Below, piece after piece: positions 40,855 through 50,654 of a stretch of 64,000 nucleotides of DNA. This DNA comes from an uncultured Lachnospiraceae bacterium (GTDB lineage: Bacteria > Bacillota > Clostridia > Lachnospirales > Lachnospiraceae), in contig CAJUDE010000023.1 of assembly GCA_910585295.1 (NCBI GenBank), forward strand, positions 52,233-116,232, written 5' to 3'. The position numbers and the translations under genes are program-made. Position 1 is the first letter of the stretch. Each line of letters opens with the position of its first letter. Below the pieces are notes generated by a model, which saw nothing but the letters and a program-made list of their open reading frames with translations, was not told the origin of the DNA and ran no database searches.

Positions 40855-42210
40855 TTACAACGCGCACATTATGATTTTATCCATCTGCTTGATAAATTCT
40901 AAGTTAATCTGCTCTTCCTTCACATGTACTTCCAAGTCGTCTATCTCTACCTGAACCCCTGGATATACGCGGCCAATTACCCGGATACTTCCACCCTTTG
41001 CCCGCTCCATTTGGTCTTCTAACTTCTCTAGCTCCGCCGTATCTTCCGCCAGCAAAGCCGTATCCCGTATCTTCACCCGTAAAAGGTCTGTCCTCCTCGG
41101 GTCATTCTTCATATCTTTGAGCATCTTAAGGCCAGCCTCAATCTTATCAAGGTTTGCCTTCTCCACCTCAATCTTATTCCTTAACACGCCAATCCGGCGC
41201 CTTACGGACGCGTCATTCCCTATCCGCACCTGGGTCCTGACTTCCCCGTCGCTGCCTAGGGTATGCACTACAATCCCTCGGATTGCCCCGACTTCGCCGC
41301 CGATAATGCTTGCCTTCTTGCCGTCTAAAATCACATTCTCCCCGCAGGATACCTGGCAGTTCAGAAATACCTCAGCCCGGATGGAACCATTGGCATGCAC
41401 CCTTGTATATTCAAAGAACTTGGCTGAAATATTCCCCCTTGTGGTAATGCTGGCCCTAGAGGCTCCCATAACGCCGCTTCTAAGCACAATATCTTTGCCT
41501 GCCTCAATCTGGGCGCCCTCCACAATGCCATCAATCGTAATGCTCCCCGTTGCTTTTACGCTTACGCCGCTGCAGACCCCGCCATGGACAATCACATCCC
41601 CGCGGAAGTCAATGTTCCCTATCGACAAGTCCACATCCCCGCTCACCTCATATACTGGTAAGATCACGATGCGGTCATTGTTCATCTCAATCTTGCCATC
41701 CATTAGGGATGTATACGTAAGCCCGTCCTCGGAACGCTGAAACCCTTTACCTCGGAGCGGGACAAGGTCCCTGCCACGCTTTGCCAGCAATGGCTTGCCC
41801 CTCAGGTCCATCCCATCTGTGCCATGGACTGCCGGATGGTAAACAGCAATCTCCTGGCCTTCGGTGACAATTTCCACCATTTTGATGCTCCAGTAATCGA
41901 CAGACCCATCTGGCCGCACCTTCGGCTTCTTACTGAAATTCATATCAAATTTGTACTCATAATAGCCATTCACGCCATCTTGCGGCGCGTCTCCTTGTGC
42001 TACAAGCACTTCCTGGTCATATATTCGCTTTTCTATCGCTTCCTGAACTTTATCCTGCTGAATCCCATATAACACACCGCTGCTTTGCAATGCTAGTTGA
42101 ATATCACTTTCTGTATAACTTTCCATTATGGGATTTGGCAGATAAAGATATGCCCGCATATGGTCGTGGCTGACTCTTACTTGTGGTCCATTATTCATTA
42201 AAGCTGCCAT
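40855..42210 (-). CDS. fapA: FapA family (DUF342) protein
   Basis: The 451-aa protein has the DUF342 beta-helix (GDVDLSIGNIDFRGDVIVHGGVCSGVSVKATGSITIDGIVEGAQIEAG, CGENVILDGKKASIIGGEVGA) and a C-terminal coiled coil. FapA proteins are polar or membrane-associated factors of uncertain function. Start at MAALMNNGPQVRV after AAGGGGG; 31 residues of the longer open frame lack support. It has its own terminator. Confidence 0.88.
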   Translation of the reverse strand: MAALMNNGPQVRVSHDHMRAYLYLPNPIMESYTESDIQLALQSSGVLYGIQQDKVQEAIEKRIYDQEVLVAQGDAPQDGVNGYYEYKFDMNFSKKPKVRPDGSVDYWSIKMVEIVTEGQEIAVYHPAVHGTDGMDLRGKPLLAKRGRDLVPLRGKGFQRSEDGLTYTSLMDGKIEMNNDRIVILPVYEVSGDVDLSIGNIDFRGDVIVHGGVCSGVSVKATGSITIDGIVEGAQIEAGKDIVLRSGVMGASRASITTRGNISAKFFEYTRVHANGSIRAEVFLNCQVSCGENVILDGKKASIIGGEVGAIRGIVVHTLGSDGEVRTQVRIGNDASVRRRIGVLRNKIEVEKANLDKIEAGLKMLKDMKNDPRRTDLLRVKIRDTALLAEDTAELEKLEDQMERAKGGSIRVIGRVYPGVQVEIDDLEVHVKEEQINLEFIKQMDKIIMCAL

Positions 42211-42338
42211 TACAGATTCCCCCTTGCCTGGAATTTTTGTCAAAACACCGTTATATATACTATAGTACCAATTTTTGTGCGTTTTTTCAACATATTTATG
42301 CAAAATTGAAAATAAAATATTTTCCAGAAAATTCTTCC

Positions 42339-44993
42339 CTAACTCCGTGCCATTTGTCCCAGGCGTTCCTCTACCTGCGCCATCATCTTTTCGTATTTCT
42401 TGAGCTTCTCTTTTTCTTCCTGCACTTTAGCCTCTGGGGCTTTGCTTATAAATTTCTCATTGGAAAGCATGCCTCTGGAACGTGAAAGCTCCTTCGCCAA
42501 ACGTTCTTTTTCCTTCTGAAGGCGTTCCTTCTCTTTTTCAAAATCCACCAAGTCTTCCAATGGCAGGTATGCCACCGCGCCTGGGATCACTACAGAAACC
42601 GCGTCGTCCCCAATCCCCGCCTTGCCTTCCTGCACATGGATTTCACTGGCGTTTGCCAGAATGCGGTAAGCGCCCTTCATTGCTTCAAAATCAGCCCGCA
42701 CTGCCAAATCTTCTGATACAATAAATATATTCGCTTTCTTGCTGTTTGGCACTTCCATATCAGCCCTGATATTGCGGATGCCTTTTACCAGGTCCTTAAC
42801 ATGCTCCACTGCCGTTTCCGCTTCTGGGAAATTCCATGCTTCTTTGTATTTTGGCCAGTCAGACAGCATAATGGTGCTTTCCTCTTCCTGCAGGGTACAG
42901 AAAATCTCCTCTGTGATAAAAGGCATATAAGGATGCAGAAGCTTCAATGCATGGATTAACACAGCCTGAAGCGTCCACATGGCCACTTTTGCAGATTCTG
43001 GGTCTTCTTCTTTTTTAAAGGTCCTTGTCTTGGCAATTTCAATATACCAGTCGCAGAACTCATCCCATATAAAATCATACACTTTCTGCACTGCAATCCC
43101 AAGTTCAAATTTATCCATATTTTCTGTTACATCTGCCGCTAAAGTATTCACTTTAGACAAAATCCACTTGTCCTCTAACGCAAGTTCTGAGAGGGAAGGG
43201 GCCTCTAGCTTCCCGTCCTCTATGTTCATCATGATGAAACGGGAGGCATTCCATATTTTATTTGCAAAATTCCTGGAAGATTCCACCCTCTCCCAATAAA
43301 AACGCATATCGTTCCCTGGGGCATTGCCCGTAACCAGCGTTAGCCGCAACGCGTCTGCGCCATATTTCTCTATCACTTCCAGAGGGTCTATGCCATTCCC
43401 AAGGGATTTGCTCATTTTCCTCCCCTGGGCGTCCCGTACCAGCCCATGGAACAGCACAGCCTTAAACGGCTCTTCGCCCATCTGCTCATAGCCTGAGAAT
43501 ATCATACGGATTACCCAGAAGAAAATAATATCATATCCTGTCACAAGCACATCATTTGGATAAAAATATTCCAAGTCTTCTGTTTTCTCCGGCCAGCCCA
43601 ACGTGGAAAACGGCCATAACGCAGAGGAAAACCAGGTGTCGAGCGTGTCCTCATCCTGCGCCATATGGGTACAGCCGCATTTTGGGCAGCTCCCTGGGTT
43701 CTCCCTTGCCACCACCAGCTCGCCGCATTCCGTACAGTAATAGGCTGGGATCCGATGCCCCCACCAGAGCTGGCGGGAAATGCACCAATCCCTGATATTG
43801 TCTGTCCAGTTAAAATAGACCTTCTCCATACGTTCTGGCAGCAGGGTAATTACCCCATTTTTCACCGCTTCCACTGCAGGCTTTATCAATTCATCCATTT
43901 TTACAAACCACTGCTGCTTTACCATCGGCTCCACCGTGGCGCTGCAGCGGTCGTGGGTGCCAACATTGTGGGAATGCGGCACCACCTTTACCAGAAGGCC
44001 TTCTTCCTCCAAATCCTGGACAATTTGCTTTCTTGCCTCATAGCGGCCCATGCCTTCATACTTGCCGCCATTCTTATTGATTGTGGCATCGTCATTAAGC
44101 ACATTGATTTCTGGCAGCCCATGGCGTTTCCCAACCTCAAAGTCATTTGGGTCGTGGGCTGGCGTGATCTTTACGCACCCTGTCCCAAACTCTTTGTCCA
44201 CATAGTGGTCCGCAACAACCGGAATTTCCCGCCCTACCAGCGGCAGGACCAAAGTTTTGCCTATAATGTCTTGGTAACGCCTATCCTCTGGATTTACCGC
44301 CACCGCCGTGTCCCCCAAAAGGGTCTCTGGCCTTGTGGTGGCAATTTCCACAAAACGCCCCTTCTCCCCTTTTACCGGGTAATTAATATGCCAGAAAAAC
44401 CCATTCTGCTCTTCATGCTCCACCTCTGCATCTGAAATGGAAGTCTTGCATACTGGGCACCAGTTGACAATCCTAGAGCCTTTGTAAATCAGCCCTTTTT
44501 CGTATAGCTTAATAAACACTTCCTGCACCGCATGGGAGCATCCTTCGTCCATGGTAAACCGCTCCCTGTCCCAGTCTGCAGAAGAACCCATTTTTTTCAA
44601 TTGGTTAATAATCCTTCCGCCATACTCCTCTTTCCATTCCCAGGCTTTTTTCAGGAACCCTTCCCTGCCCAGCTCCTTCTTGTCTATGCCCTGCTCTTTT
44701 AAGGCTTCTATTACTTTTACCTCTGTGGCAATGGACGCATGGTCTGTGCCTGGCTGCCATAGGGCGTTATACCCCTGCATCCGTTTGTAACGGATTAAAA
44801 TATCCTGCATCGTATTGTCTAACGCATGCCCCATATGGAGCTGCCCTGTAATATTCGGCGGGGGCATCACAATGGTAAACGGTTTCTTGCTCCTATCCAC
44901 CTCTGCATGAAAATATTTATTTTTTTCCCAGTTCTGGTAAATTTTCCCTTCAATGGATTTGGGGTCATAGGTCTTCGCTAATTCTTTGCTCAT
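42339..44993 (-). CDS. valS: Valyl-tRNA synthetase
   Basis: The 884-aa class I synthetase has PPPNITGQLHMGHALD (HIGH motif), the editing domain, GRKMSKSLGNG (KMSKS) and a C-terminal coiled coil (VDFEKEKERLQKEKERLAKEL). AAGGAGG precedes the ATG. It is preceded by a T-box leader but separated from its terminator by about 330 bp of repeat DNA. Confidence 0.97.
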   Translation of the reverse strand: MSKELAKTYDPKSIEGKIYQNWEKNKYFHAEVDRSKKPFTIVMPPPNITGQLHMGHALDNTMQDILIRYKRMQGYNALWQPGTDHASIATEVKVIEALKEQGIDKKELGREGFLKKAWEWKEEYGGRIINQLKKMGSSADWDRERFTMDEGCSHAVQEVFIKLYEKGLIYKGSRIVNWCPVCKTSISDAEVEHEEQNGFFWHINYPVKGEKGRFVEIATTRPETLLGDTAVAVNPEDRRYQDIIGKTLVLPLVGREIPVVADHYVDKEFGTGCVKITPAHDPNDFEVGKRHGLPEINVLNDDATINKNGGKYEGMGRYEARKQIVQDLEEEGLLVKVVPHSHNVGTHDRCSATVEPMVKQQWFVKMDELIKPAVEAVKNGVITLLPERMEKVYFNWTDNIRDWCISRQLWWGHRIPAYYCTECGELVVARENPGSCPKCGCTHMAQDEDTLDTWFSSALWPFSTLGWPEKTEDLEYFYPNDVLVTGYDIIFFWVIRMIFSGYEQMGEEPFKAVLFHGLVRDAQGRKMSKSLGNGIDPLEVIEKYGADALRLTLVTGNAPGNDMRFYWERVESSRNFANKIWNASRFIMMNIEDGKLEAPSLSELALEDKWILSKVNTLAADVTENMDKFELGIAVQKVYDFIWDEFCDWYIEIAKTRTFKKEEDPESAKVAMWTLQAVLIHALKLLHPYMPFITEEIFCTLQEEESTIMLSDWPKYKEAWNFPEAETAVEHVKDLVKGIRNIRADMEVPNSKKANIFIVSEDLAVRADFEAMKGAYRILANASEIHVQEGKAGIGDDAVSVVIPGAVAYLPLEDLVDFEKEKERLQKEKERLAKELSRSRGMLSNEKFISKAPEAKVQEEKEKLKKYEKMMAQVEERLGQMARS

Positions 44994-45020
44994 GTCTCTC
45001 CTCCTTCATAATAAGGGAAC

Positions 45021-45322
45021 AAAGTGGGCAAGCCCACTTTAACTCCCCTGTCCCCTCAATCTTGAGGGGATTGCACACTTTAAAGCGCCGGGCACAATTG
45101 CGAAGCAATATATCCCTCTTGTGCGAGTGCGCATATTATTTTTGTCTTATAGGAATACACTTTCACGCTTTAGCGCAACAAGGTCTTTCCTATAAGGCAA
45201 AGAATCCTGACTTGCAGGGTCCTTTGCCTGCGGCGGGCCGCTTCCGCGGCATATTTCATTTCCGCTACCGTGCGGCAATTATTTTCCCTTATAGGAAATC
45301 CAAAGGAATTTCCTAGATTAAG
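45021..45322. repeat. Composite repeat block between the T-box and valS (copy E)
   Basis: In order: an AAAGTGGGC / GCCCACTTT hairpin (45021-45040), a CCCCTCAATCTTGAGGGG palindrome, a family-2 unit (about 45139-45203; TTGTCTTATAGGAA with TTTCCTATAAGGCAA), then a family-1-like block (CCTGCGGCGGGCCGC and GCGGCATATTTC) and a decayed end. It combines pieces of both families and would be transcribed in the valS leader. Confidence 0.75.
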
Positions 45323-45324
45323 AC

Positions 45325-45600
45325 AAAAAACGCCCTTTACCCAAAACGGTAAAGGGCGAGTGATCGCGGTACCACCTTTATTTATGCTCTCTATGAAGCA
45401 TATCTTTGTATCTGATAACGGGGATTACCCGGGATAGCTTACTGAATGCCAGCACATCAGCACCCGGTTCAGCCTCCAGTTCAAAAGCTACTTTCTGCAA
45501 ACCTTCCTTGAGGCAGCCTCCCAGCCAACGGGCCGCCCTCTCTGACAAGTATGTCTTGCATACTCCTCTTTCTCACTACCTTTGCATTCCACATAGTTTC
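45325..45600 (-). promoter_or_regulatory. T-box riboswitch of valS
   Basis: The minus-strand RNA has the antiterminator core AGGTGGTACCGCG and a terminator stem CGCCCTTTACC / GGTAAAGGGCG followed by TTTTTT (about 45325-45360). Upstream lies stem I with an AGAGAG...GTTGGCTGGGAGGC apical region. Pairing TGCAAG with GTTTGCA and GAAAG with CTTTT leaves a specifier loop containing AAGTAGC, so the specifier is most likely GUA (Val) at 45489-45491. Uncharged tRNA-Val should allow read-through into valS. Confidence 0.88.
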
Positions 45601-45605
45601 TGTCC

Positions 45606-45634
45606 ATTTTAAGATCTAAACGTAAAAATGTCAA
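45606..45634 (-). promoter_or_regulatory. Sigma-A promoter of the valS leader
   Basis: TTGACA, 17-bp spacer, TAAAAT on the minus strand, immediately after the TetR stop codon. Confidence 0.8.
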
Positions 45635-45639
45635 GTAGT

Positions 45640-46278
45640 TTAATTGAGTAATTTTATTATATTTTTATAAACAAGCTGCCTGACCTCCCCGCGCCCAATG
45701 CCAGCCGTCAGTTCCTGGTGGGTCAGGTAGAATGCATAAACTGCAAATTGGGACAGGATGGCGCTCCATACCTGAAACGCGTCCCCTTCCTTTATCAGCC
45801 CTTTATCCGCCGCCAGCCTAAATAATTTCTCTGTAAGGCGTTTCGCCGACCCGCAGTCTTCCTTGCGCCTTTCCAATTCATCCAGCAGCCCGCTCCCGGT
45901 CATTGTGCTGTCCCGGATTATTTTTTCTAACATTACAAACCCGCCGTATCTTTCATGGTTTTCTTCCAGCATATCCAACCCCTGGAAAATTATTTCCTGG
46001 AAGCTCTGCCCATTTTGTATGAACTCAAAAATAATAGAAATATGCCGCTCTGCCTCATACTGAATGGCGCCCACAATCATTTCCTCTTTGGTGGAAAAAT
46101 ATTCATATGCAGTTCCTTTTCCAATCCCTGCCTTTGCCGTGATTTCCGATACCTTCAGGGTGCTAAGCTCCCGTCCAGAAGAAAACAAGGACAGCACCGC
46201 CTCATACATAGCCTTCACCTTAGGCGGGTATTTCTTTTCAAGTTCCAGACAACCGTCTTCCCTTCTCTGTTTCCCCAT
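45640..46278 (-). CDS. TetR-family transcriptional repressor
   Basis: The 212-aa regulator has an N-terminal helix-turn-helix (LKVSEITAKAGIGKGTAYEYFSTKEEMI) and a ligand domain of the AcrR kind. It overlaps the RND stop codon by 1 bp and is co-transcribed after it. A palindrome at 50338-50353, just downstream of the RND promoter, is its probable operator, giving self-limiting control of the exporter. Confidence 0.9.
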   Translation of the reverse strand: MGKQRREDGCLELEKKYPPKVKAMYEAVLSLFSSGRELSTLKVSEITAKAGIGKGTAYEYFSTKEEMIVGAIQYEAERHISIIFEFIQNGQSFQEIIFQGLDMLEENHERYGGFVMLEKIIRDSTMTGSGLLDELERRKEDCGSAKRLTEKLFRLAADKGLIKEGDAFQVWSAILSQFAVYAFYLTHQELTAGIGRGEVRQLVYKNIIKLLN

Positions 46279-49200
46279 TATATTTCTTCCTCTACCATAC
46301 TCTTATTGCTATAAAACAAATCATAAATGCACGGCACCACTACCAATGTCATCAATGTCCCATATATCATCCCGCCGATAGTCACAATCGCCATAGGCCT
46401 TGACATGTCAGAACCCATATCGCTCCCAAACGCCATTGTGGACATGGCAAGTATTGTAGTCATTGCCGTCATTAAAATTGGGCGCAGGCGGGTTTTCCCA
46501 GCAGTTACAATCGCTTCCCGTTTATCCACGCCTTCCTTGCGCAACTGATTGATATATTCTACCATCACAATACCATTATTGACAATAATGCCCACCAGCA
46601 TAATAAACCCAATCATGGCTATAATGCTGATTTCACTGCCTGTAAAGAACAGCGCCAAAAACCCTCCGGTTAAAGCAAGGGGGACAGTAAACAAAATGAT
46701 AAAAGGAGCCTTCAAGGATTGGAACTGCGCCACCATAATCAAGTAAATAAACGCAATTGCCAGAACCAGCATCAGCATTAATTGTTCCATAGCCTCGTTT
46801 ATCGTTTCATTTTCCCCTGTCAGCTCCAGGGAATAGCCTTCTGGCGGCTCATAGCTTTCCAGGGCTTTTTCCAGCTCGCTCCCTACCAGCCCGACATTAT
46901 GCCCTTCTGCAATGGCTGCGCTAACCGTTATATACCGCTCCTGCCCGTCACGGCTGATGGAGGTTAAGCTTTCCATTTCCTCAAACTTCGCAACCTTAGA
47001 GACAGCAATCTCTTTTTCCTCCCCGTTTTCCTTATCCTTATAAGTGAATGTAAGTTTCTTCAATGTTTCTAAGGAAGCCTCGCTTTGCGCCACACTTTCC
47101 AGGAAAACTTCATAATCCTTGATATCTGTGGAAATCGTGGCGTCGGAAGTATCTTTTTCCATCTGCTCAAATACAAGCTGGTAAATCTGCGCCACTGTCA
47201 TGCCATATTTTGCCGCTTTTTCCTTATCTACGGTAATCCTAAATTCTTTTTCTGTCTCTTCCATGCCGTCGGAAACGTCTGCGGTCCCCTCTACCTGTTC
47301 CACAATGGCAGAAACTTCCTTTGCTATCTCCTGCAGCTTATCCAGGTCACGCCCTTTTACACGCACAGACAGCCCTTCCCCTGCCAACGCCCCCATATCC
47401 ATATTGGAGCTGCTAATGCTGATTTCCCCTTCCAGGCCTGAGGTCAGCTCCTCAATCTCTTTCGCAATTTCCTTATTCGTCAGTTCCTTGTCTTCTTTTA
47501 AAATAATATAAAGGGTAATGTCATTGCTGCTGCCGCTGCCCCCCATCATGCTTGCGGCAACCCCTCCGCCGCCCGCCATGGCGCCTACAGACTCTACATC
47601 CTCAATTGTCTGGATTTTTTCTGTCACTTGGTCTGCCAACTTACATGCATCTTCAAATTCCGCATCTTCTGGAGGCGACACAGACACAGACATCTGGGTG
47701 CTTTCCATATCCGGCATAAACGCCGTCCCTTTGGAGGCCGCCGCCTTTGCGCTGACAACCAAAAGCGCCGCCATCACCAAAAGCACCACTGGCTTTACAT
47801 GGAGCAATTTGTCCAATGCCGCGCCATAGACCTCCTGGAAACTGTCAAACCATGGATGTTTGGCATCTTTTACCTTTTTTAGCATTTTAGACCCCATCAT
47901 TGGGACAAACGTCAACGCGATAACCAGGCTGGCAAGCAACGAATATGCAATGGTAAGCCCCATATCCACAAAAAGCTGCCTGGTAATCCCTTCTGTAAAC
48001 ACAATCGGGGCAAATACGCATACGGTAGTCAAAGTGGATGCCGTAATGGCGCCGCTTACCTGCTTAGCGCCCTCTACTGCCGCCTTCCGGGCAGAAAGCC
48101 CTTCGCCCCTCATACGGTAAATATTTTCGATTACCACAATAGAGTTATCCACCAGCATTCCGATGCCTAAAGCCAGCCCTGACAATGAAATCAAGTTCAG
48201 GGTAACGCCGCTGAAATACATTAACACCACTGCAAAGACCACCGAAATCGGTATGGACACTGCAATGACCAGAGTTGGCCTTAAGTCCTTTAAAAACAAT
48301 AACAGGATAAGGATTGCAAGCCCGGCGCCATAAATCATATTATTCAGCACGGAATCCACAATCATGTCAATATAAATCCCCTGGTCCATAAGGACTGACA
48401 CTTCCAAGTCCCCATTGTTTTTCTTTAAGCTTTCAAACTTACTGTAAATCCGTTTTGTGACGTCCCCAGTAGAATACCCTGTCTGCTTTTCTACAGAAAG
48501 CATCACGCCCGGCTTCCCGTTTAGCTTTGCATAAGACTCTGCAGAATCATCCACCACTGCAATGTCCGCCACATCAGACATATGTATCACATCAACGCCA
48601 TCCATGCCTAAGTCCATAAGGACCATGCTTTTCAGGGCTTCTACACTGTCTACCGCATCCCCCACGCGCACCATATACCGTTCCCCTTCATCGGTAATAT
48701 AACCTGCAGGCATGGAAAAGTTCTGGGCCGTCAGGATATTTTCTAACGTCTCCATGGTAAGGATATTGTTCAAATCCGCGGAATCATAGGCTTCTTTCTT
48801 TGTTTCTTCAAAACTTTCCTTGGATTCTTTCAATTTCTCTTCTCCGCTGGCAAGCTGTGCAGAAGCGCTTCCCATATCAACGGAACCGGTAATCTGGCTC
48901 TGGTTTAAGGTCGCCAGCGTATCATTAATGGTAGCCTTCCCCTCTGCCACGCTTTGAAGCCCTGTTTCAATGGCTGAAATGCCCCCATTGATTTGGACTA
49001 GCCCCTGCTCTGCCTGGGTGATGGATTTAGAAAGGTAGGAGGCCAATTGCTTGTCGGAAGCGTCTGCCTTTAAAGTGCTGCCTTCCTGAGAAGCAAGCTC
49101 TGCCTTAATTGTGGAAAGGCCGCCTTCCACTTGGGCAAGCTGCTCCTGCAATTGCGCCAGTTGGGGCTGCATCTGCCCCAAAGCTTCCTGGAGCTGCCCC

Positions 49201-50309
49201 ATTTGCCCCTCCATCTGGGCAATCTGGGCCTGTAGTTCCTCTGCCTGTGCCTGGAGCTGCAGCACCTGCTCCTGCAACTGGGCTGCCTGCGCCTGCTCTA
49301 ATGCCTGCTGCACCTGCGCTAACCCTGCCTGTGCCTGTTCCATGCCCTGCTGGAGCTGCCCAAGCTGCCCCTGAAGCTGGTCGATTTGTTTTTGCAGCTC
49401 TTTAATCCCCCCATTCAGCTTTTCCTTGCTGTCCACCAGGGTATTTACCTGTACCTGCAGTTCCTTCAAAGAAGCTATCCCCTGTTCTGTCTTTGCCTTT
49501 GTGTCCCGCAGTTCTGTCAGCTTATTGTTCAAGTCTGTCTCTGTCTGGAACAACTCTATTTTCTTGTCGTTTAACTGGTTCTGGGCATCGCTGAGCTGCC
49601 CCGCCATTTCTGCCTTCCCACTGTCTAATTTGTCCTTCCCGCTGCTAATCTCATCTTCTGCAGAATTTATCTCATCTTCTGCGTCGGCAAACTTCGCATC
49701 CAGGGAAGCAGCCACTTTCTGGTTGATGGCGTCAATTTTCTTCTGGCTTAAAGTTACCCGTATAGATTCTTTCACCAGGCCAGTGCCAGAAACCGAGGCT
49801 ACGCCTTCCACGCTTTCCAGTTCCGGGATCAAATCCTTCTCAGCGTATTCGGTGACCGCAAGCCCATCCATCCCTTCCACTTCCACTGCCGCTATCATAA
49901 TTGGCATCATATCTGGGTTCAGTTTCATGATAATGGGGTTCCCTACCGTGTCCGGCCATTGCCCGCTGATTTGGTCTAAGCTCTCCCGCATTTCCACCGT
50001 AATCGAGTCCATATTGGCAGTCTGCTCAAATTCCAGGATTACCATGGACATGTTATTTGCAGAATTAGAACTGATATTCTTAATATTAGATGTACTTGCC
50101 ATTGCCGCTTCTATAGGCTGGGTCACTGTATTCTCCACCTGTTCCGGGCTTGCCCCAGGATATGTAGTGATTACAATTGCATAAGGCAGATTAATGCTTG
50201 GCAGCAAGTCCGTGCTCATCTTGCTCAAAGATACCACGCCAAGGATAATTACCAGCACAATCCCAACAATTACGGTATAAGGCTTTTTCACACTGAATTT
50301 TGACAGCAT
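46278..50309 (-). CDS. RND-family exporter with large coiled-coil insertion
   Basis: The 1343-aa AcrB/HAE1-type protein has about twelve membrane segments in two halves (MLSKFSVKKPYTVIVGIVLV at the start; SGLALGIGMLVDNSIVVIENIYR and GIIVNNGIVMVEYINQLRKEG carry the conserved membrane Asp/Asn). Residues from about 195 to 515 form a very long Gln/Ala/Leu/Glu-rich coiled coil within the first extracytoplasmic porter region. No HlyD-type adaptor or outer-membrane partner is near, as expected in a Gram-positive. Start set by AGGAGG 9 nt upstream; a GTG eight codons earlier is possible. Confidence 0.9.
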   Translation of the reverse strand: MLSKFSVKKPYTVIVGIVLVIILGVVSLSKMSTDLLPSINLPYAIVITTYPGASPEQVENTVTQPIEAAMASTSNIKNISSNSANNMSMVILEFEQTANMDSITVEMRESLDQISGQWPDTVGNPIIMKLNPDMMPIMIAAVEVEGMDGLAVTEYAEKDLIPELESVEGVASVSGTGLVKESIRVTLSQKKIDAINQKVAASLDAKFADAEDEINSAEDEISSGKDKLDSGKAEMAGQLSDAQNQLNDKKIELFQTETDLNNKLTELRDTKAKTEQGIASLKELQVQVNTLVDSKEKLNGGIKELQKQIDQLQGQLGQLQQGMEQAQAGLAQVQQALEQAQAAQLQEQVLQLQAQAEELQAQIAQMEGQMGQLQEALGQMQPQLAQLQEQLAQVEGGLSTIKAELASQEGSTLKADASDKQLASYLSKSITQAEQGLVQINGGISAIETGLQSVAEGKATINDTLATLNQSQITGSVDMGSASAQLASGEEKLKESKESFEETKKEAYDSADLNNILTMETLENILTAQNFSMPAGYITDEGERYMVRVGDAVDSVEALKSMVLMDLGMDGVDVIHMSDVADIAVVDDSAESYAKLNGKPGVMLSVEKQTGYSTGDVTKRIYSKFESLKKNNGDLEVSVLMDQGIYIDMIVDSVLNNMIYGAGLAILILLLFLKDLRPTLVIAVSIPISVVFAVVLMYFSGVTLNLISLSGLALGIGMLVDNSIVVIENIYRMRGEGLSARKAAVEGAKQVSGAITASTLTTVCVFAPIVFTEGITRQLFVDMGLTIAYSLLASLVIALTFVPMMGSKMLKKVKDAKHPWFDSFQEVYGAALDKLLHVKPVVLLVMAALLVVSAKAAASKGTAFMPDMESTQMSVSVSPPEDAEFEDACKLADQVTEKIQTIEDVESVGAMAGGGGVAASMMGGSGSSNDITLYIILKEDKELTNKEIAKEIEELTSGLEGEISISSSNMDMGALAGEGLSVRVKGRDLDKLQEIAKEVSAIVEQVEGTADVSDGMEETEKEFRITVDKEKAAKYGMTVAQIYQLVFEQMEKDTSDATISTDIKDYEVFLESVAQSEASLETLKKLTFTYKDKENGEEKEIAVSKVAKFEEMESLTSISRDGQERYITVSAAIAEGHNVGLVGSELEKALESYEPPEGYSLELTGENETINEAMEQLMLMLVLAIAFIYLIMVAQFQSLKAPFIILFTVPLALTGGFLALFFTGSEISIIAMIGFIMLVGIIVNNGIVMVEYINQLRKEGVDKREAIVTAGKTRLRPILMTAMTTILAMSTMAFGSDMGSDMSRPMAIVTIGGMIYGTLMTLVVVPCIYDLFYSNKSMVEEEI

Positions 50310-50337
50310 GCGCTTTTTCCTCCTGTTTTTCACATTT

Positions 50338-50353
50338 CCGACTGACTGGTCGG
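50338..50353. promoter_or_regulatory. TetR operator palindrome
   Basis: CCGACTGACTGGTCGG, with CCGAC and GTCGG arms 6 bp apart. It lies between the minus-10 and the RND start codon, where binding would block transcription. Confidence 0.72.
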
Positions 50354-50363
50354 TTTTGAATCC

Positions 50364-50392
50364 ATTATACGCACCACCTTTGGAAAATACAA
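50364..50392 (-). promoter_or_regulatory. Promoter of the RND-tetR operon
   Basis: TTGTAT, 17-bp spacer, TATAAT on the minus strand; transcription would begin near 50357, right at the operator. Confidence 0.7.
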
Positions 50393-50580
50393 TAAAAAAA
50401 ATATAAACTTTTTATAAAATGAGATTGTTAATTTTTTGACAATTTATATCTTTTTCCAATGAATAATAAACTACAAGGATGGAAACCCTCTCTTAAAGGA
50501 AAAATTATTCCAAAACCACGCTGTTTTGAAAAAAATACATCATTTTTCCCTCTGTATTTGTTTTTGTACAAACAAATCAG

Positions 50581-50608
50581 TTGAAAAATTTGGAAAACAT
50601 GTTACATT
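50581..50608 (+). promoter_or_regulatory. Probable promoter of pta
   Basis: TTGAAA, 16-bp spacer, TACATT with an upstream TG on the plus strand, about 45 bp before the gene. The AT-rich gap 50393-50580 shows no other gene. Confidence 0.5.
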
Positions 50609-50654
50609 AATATCCAGATATATTTTTTAAATATTCTTAAGGAGGAACAAAAAT

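Noticed and set aside
45325..45600. T-box for leucine, because a CTG lies near the specifier region
   Set aside because: Pairing of the surrounding stems puts AAGTAGC in the specifier loop, giving GUA (Val), which agrees with valS downstream.
49109..49405. Ala/Pro-rich plus-strand open frames
   Set aside because: They are antisense to the Gln-rich coiled coil of the RND exporter, where the codon bias removes stops on the other strand.
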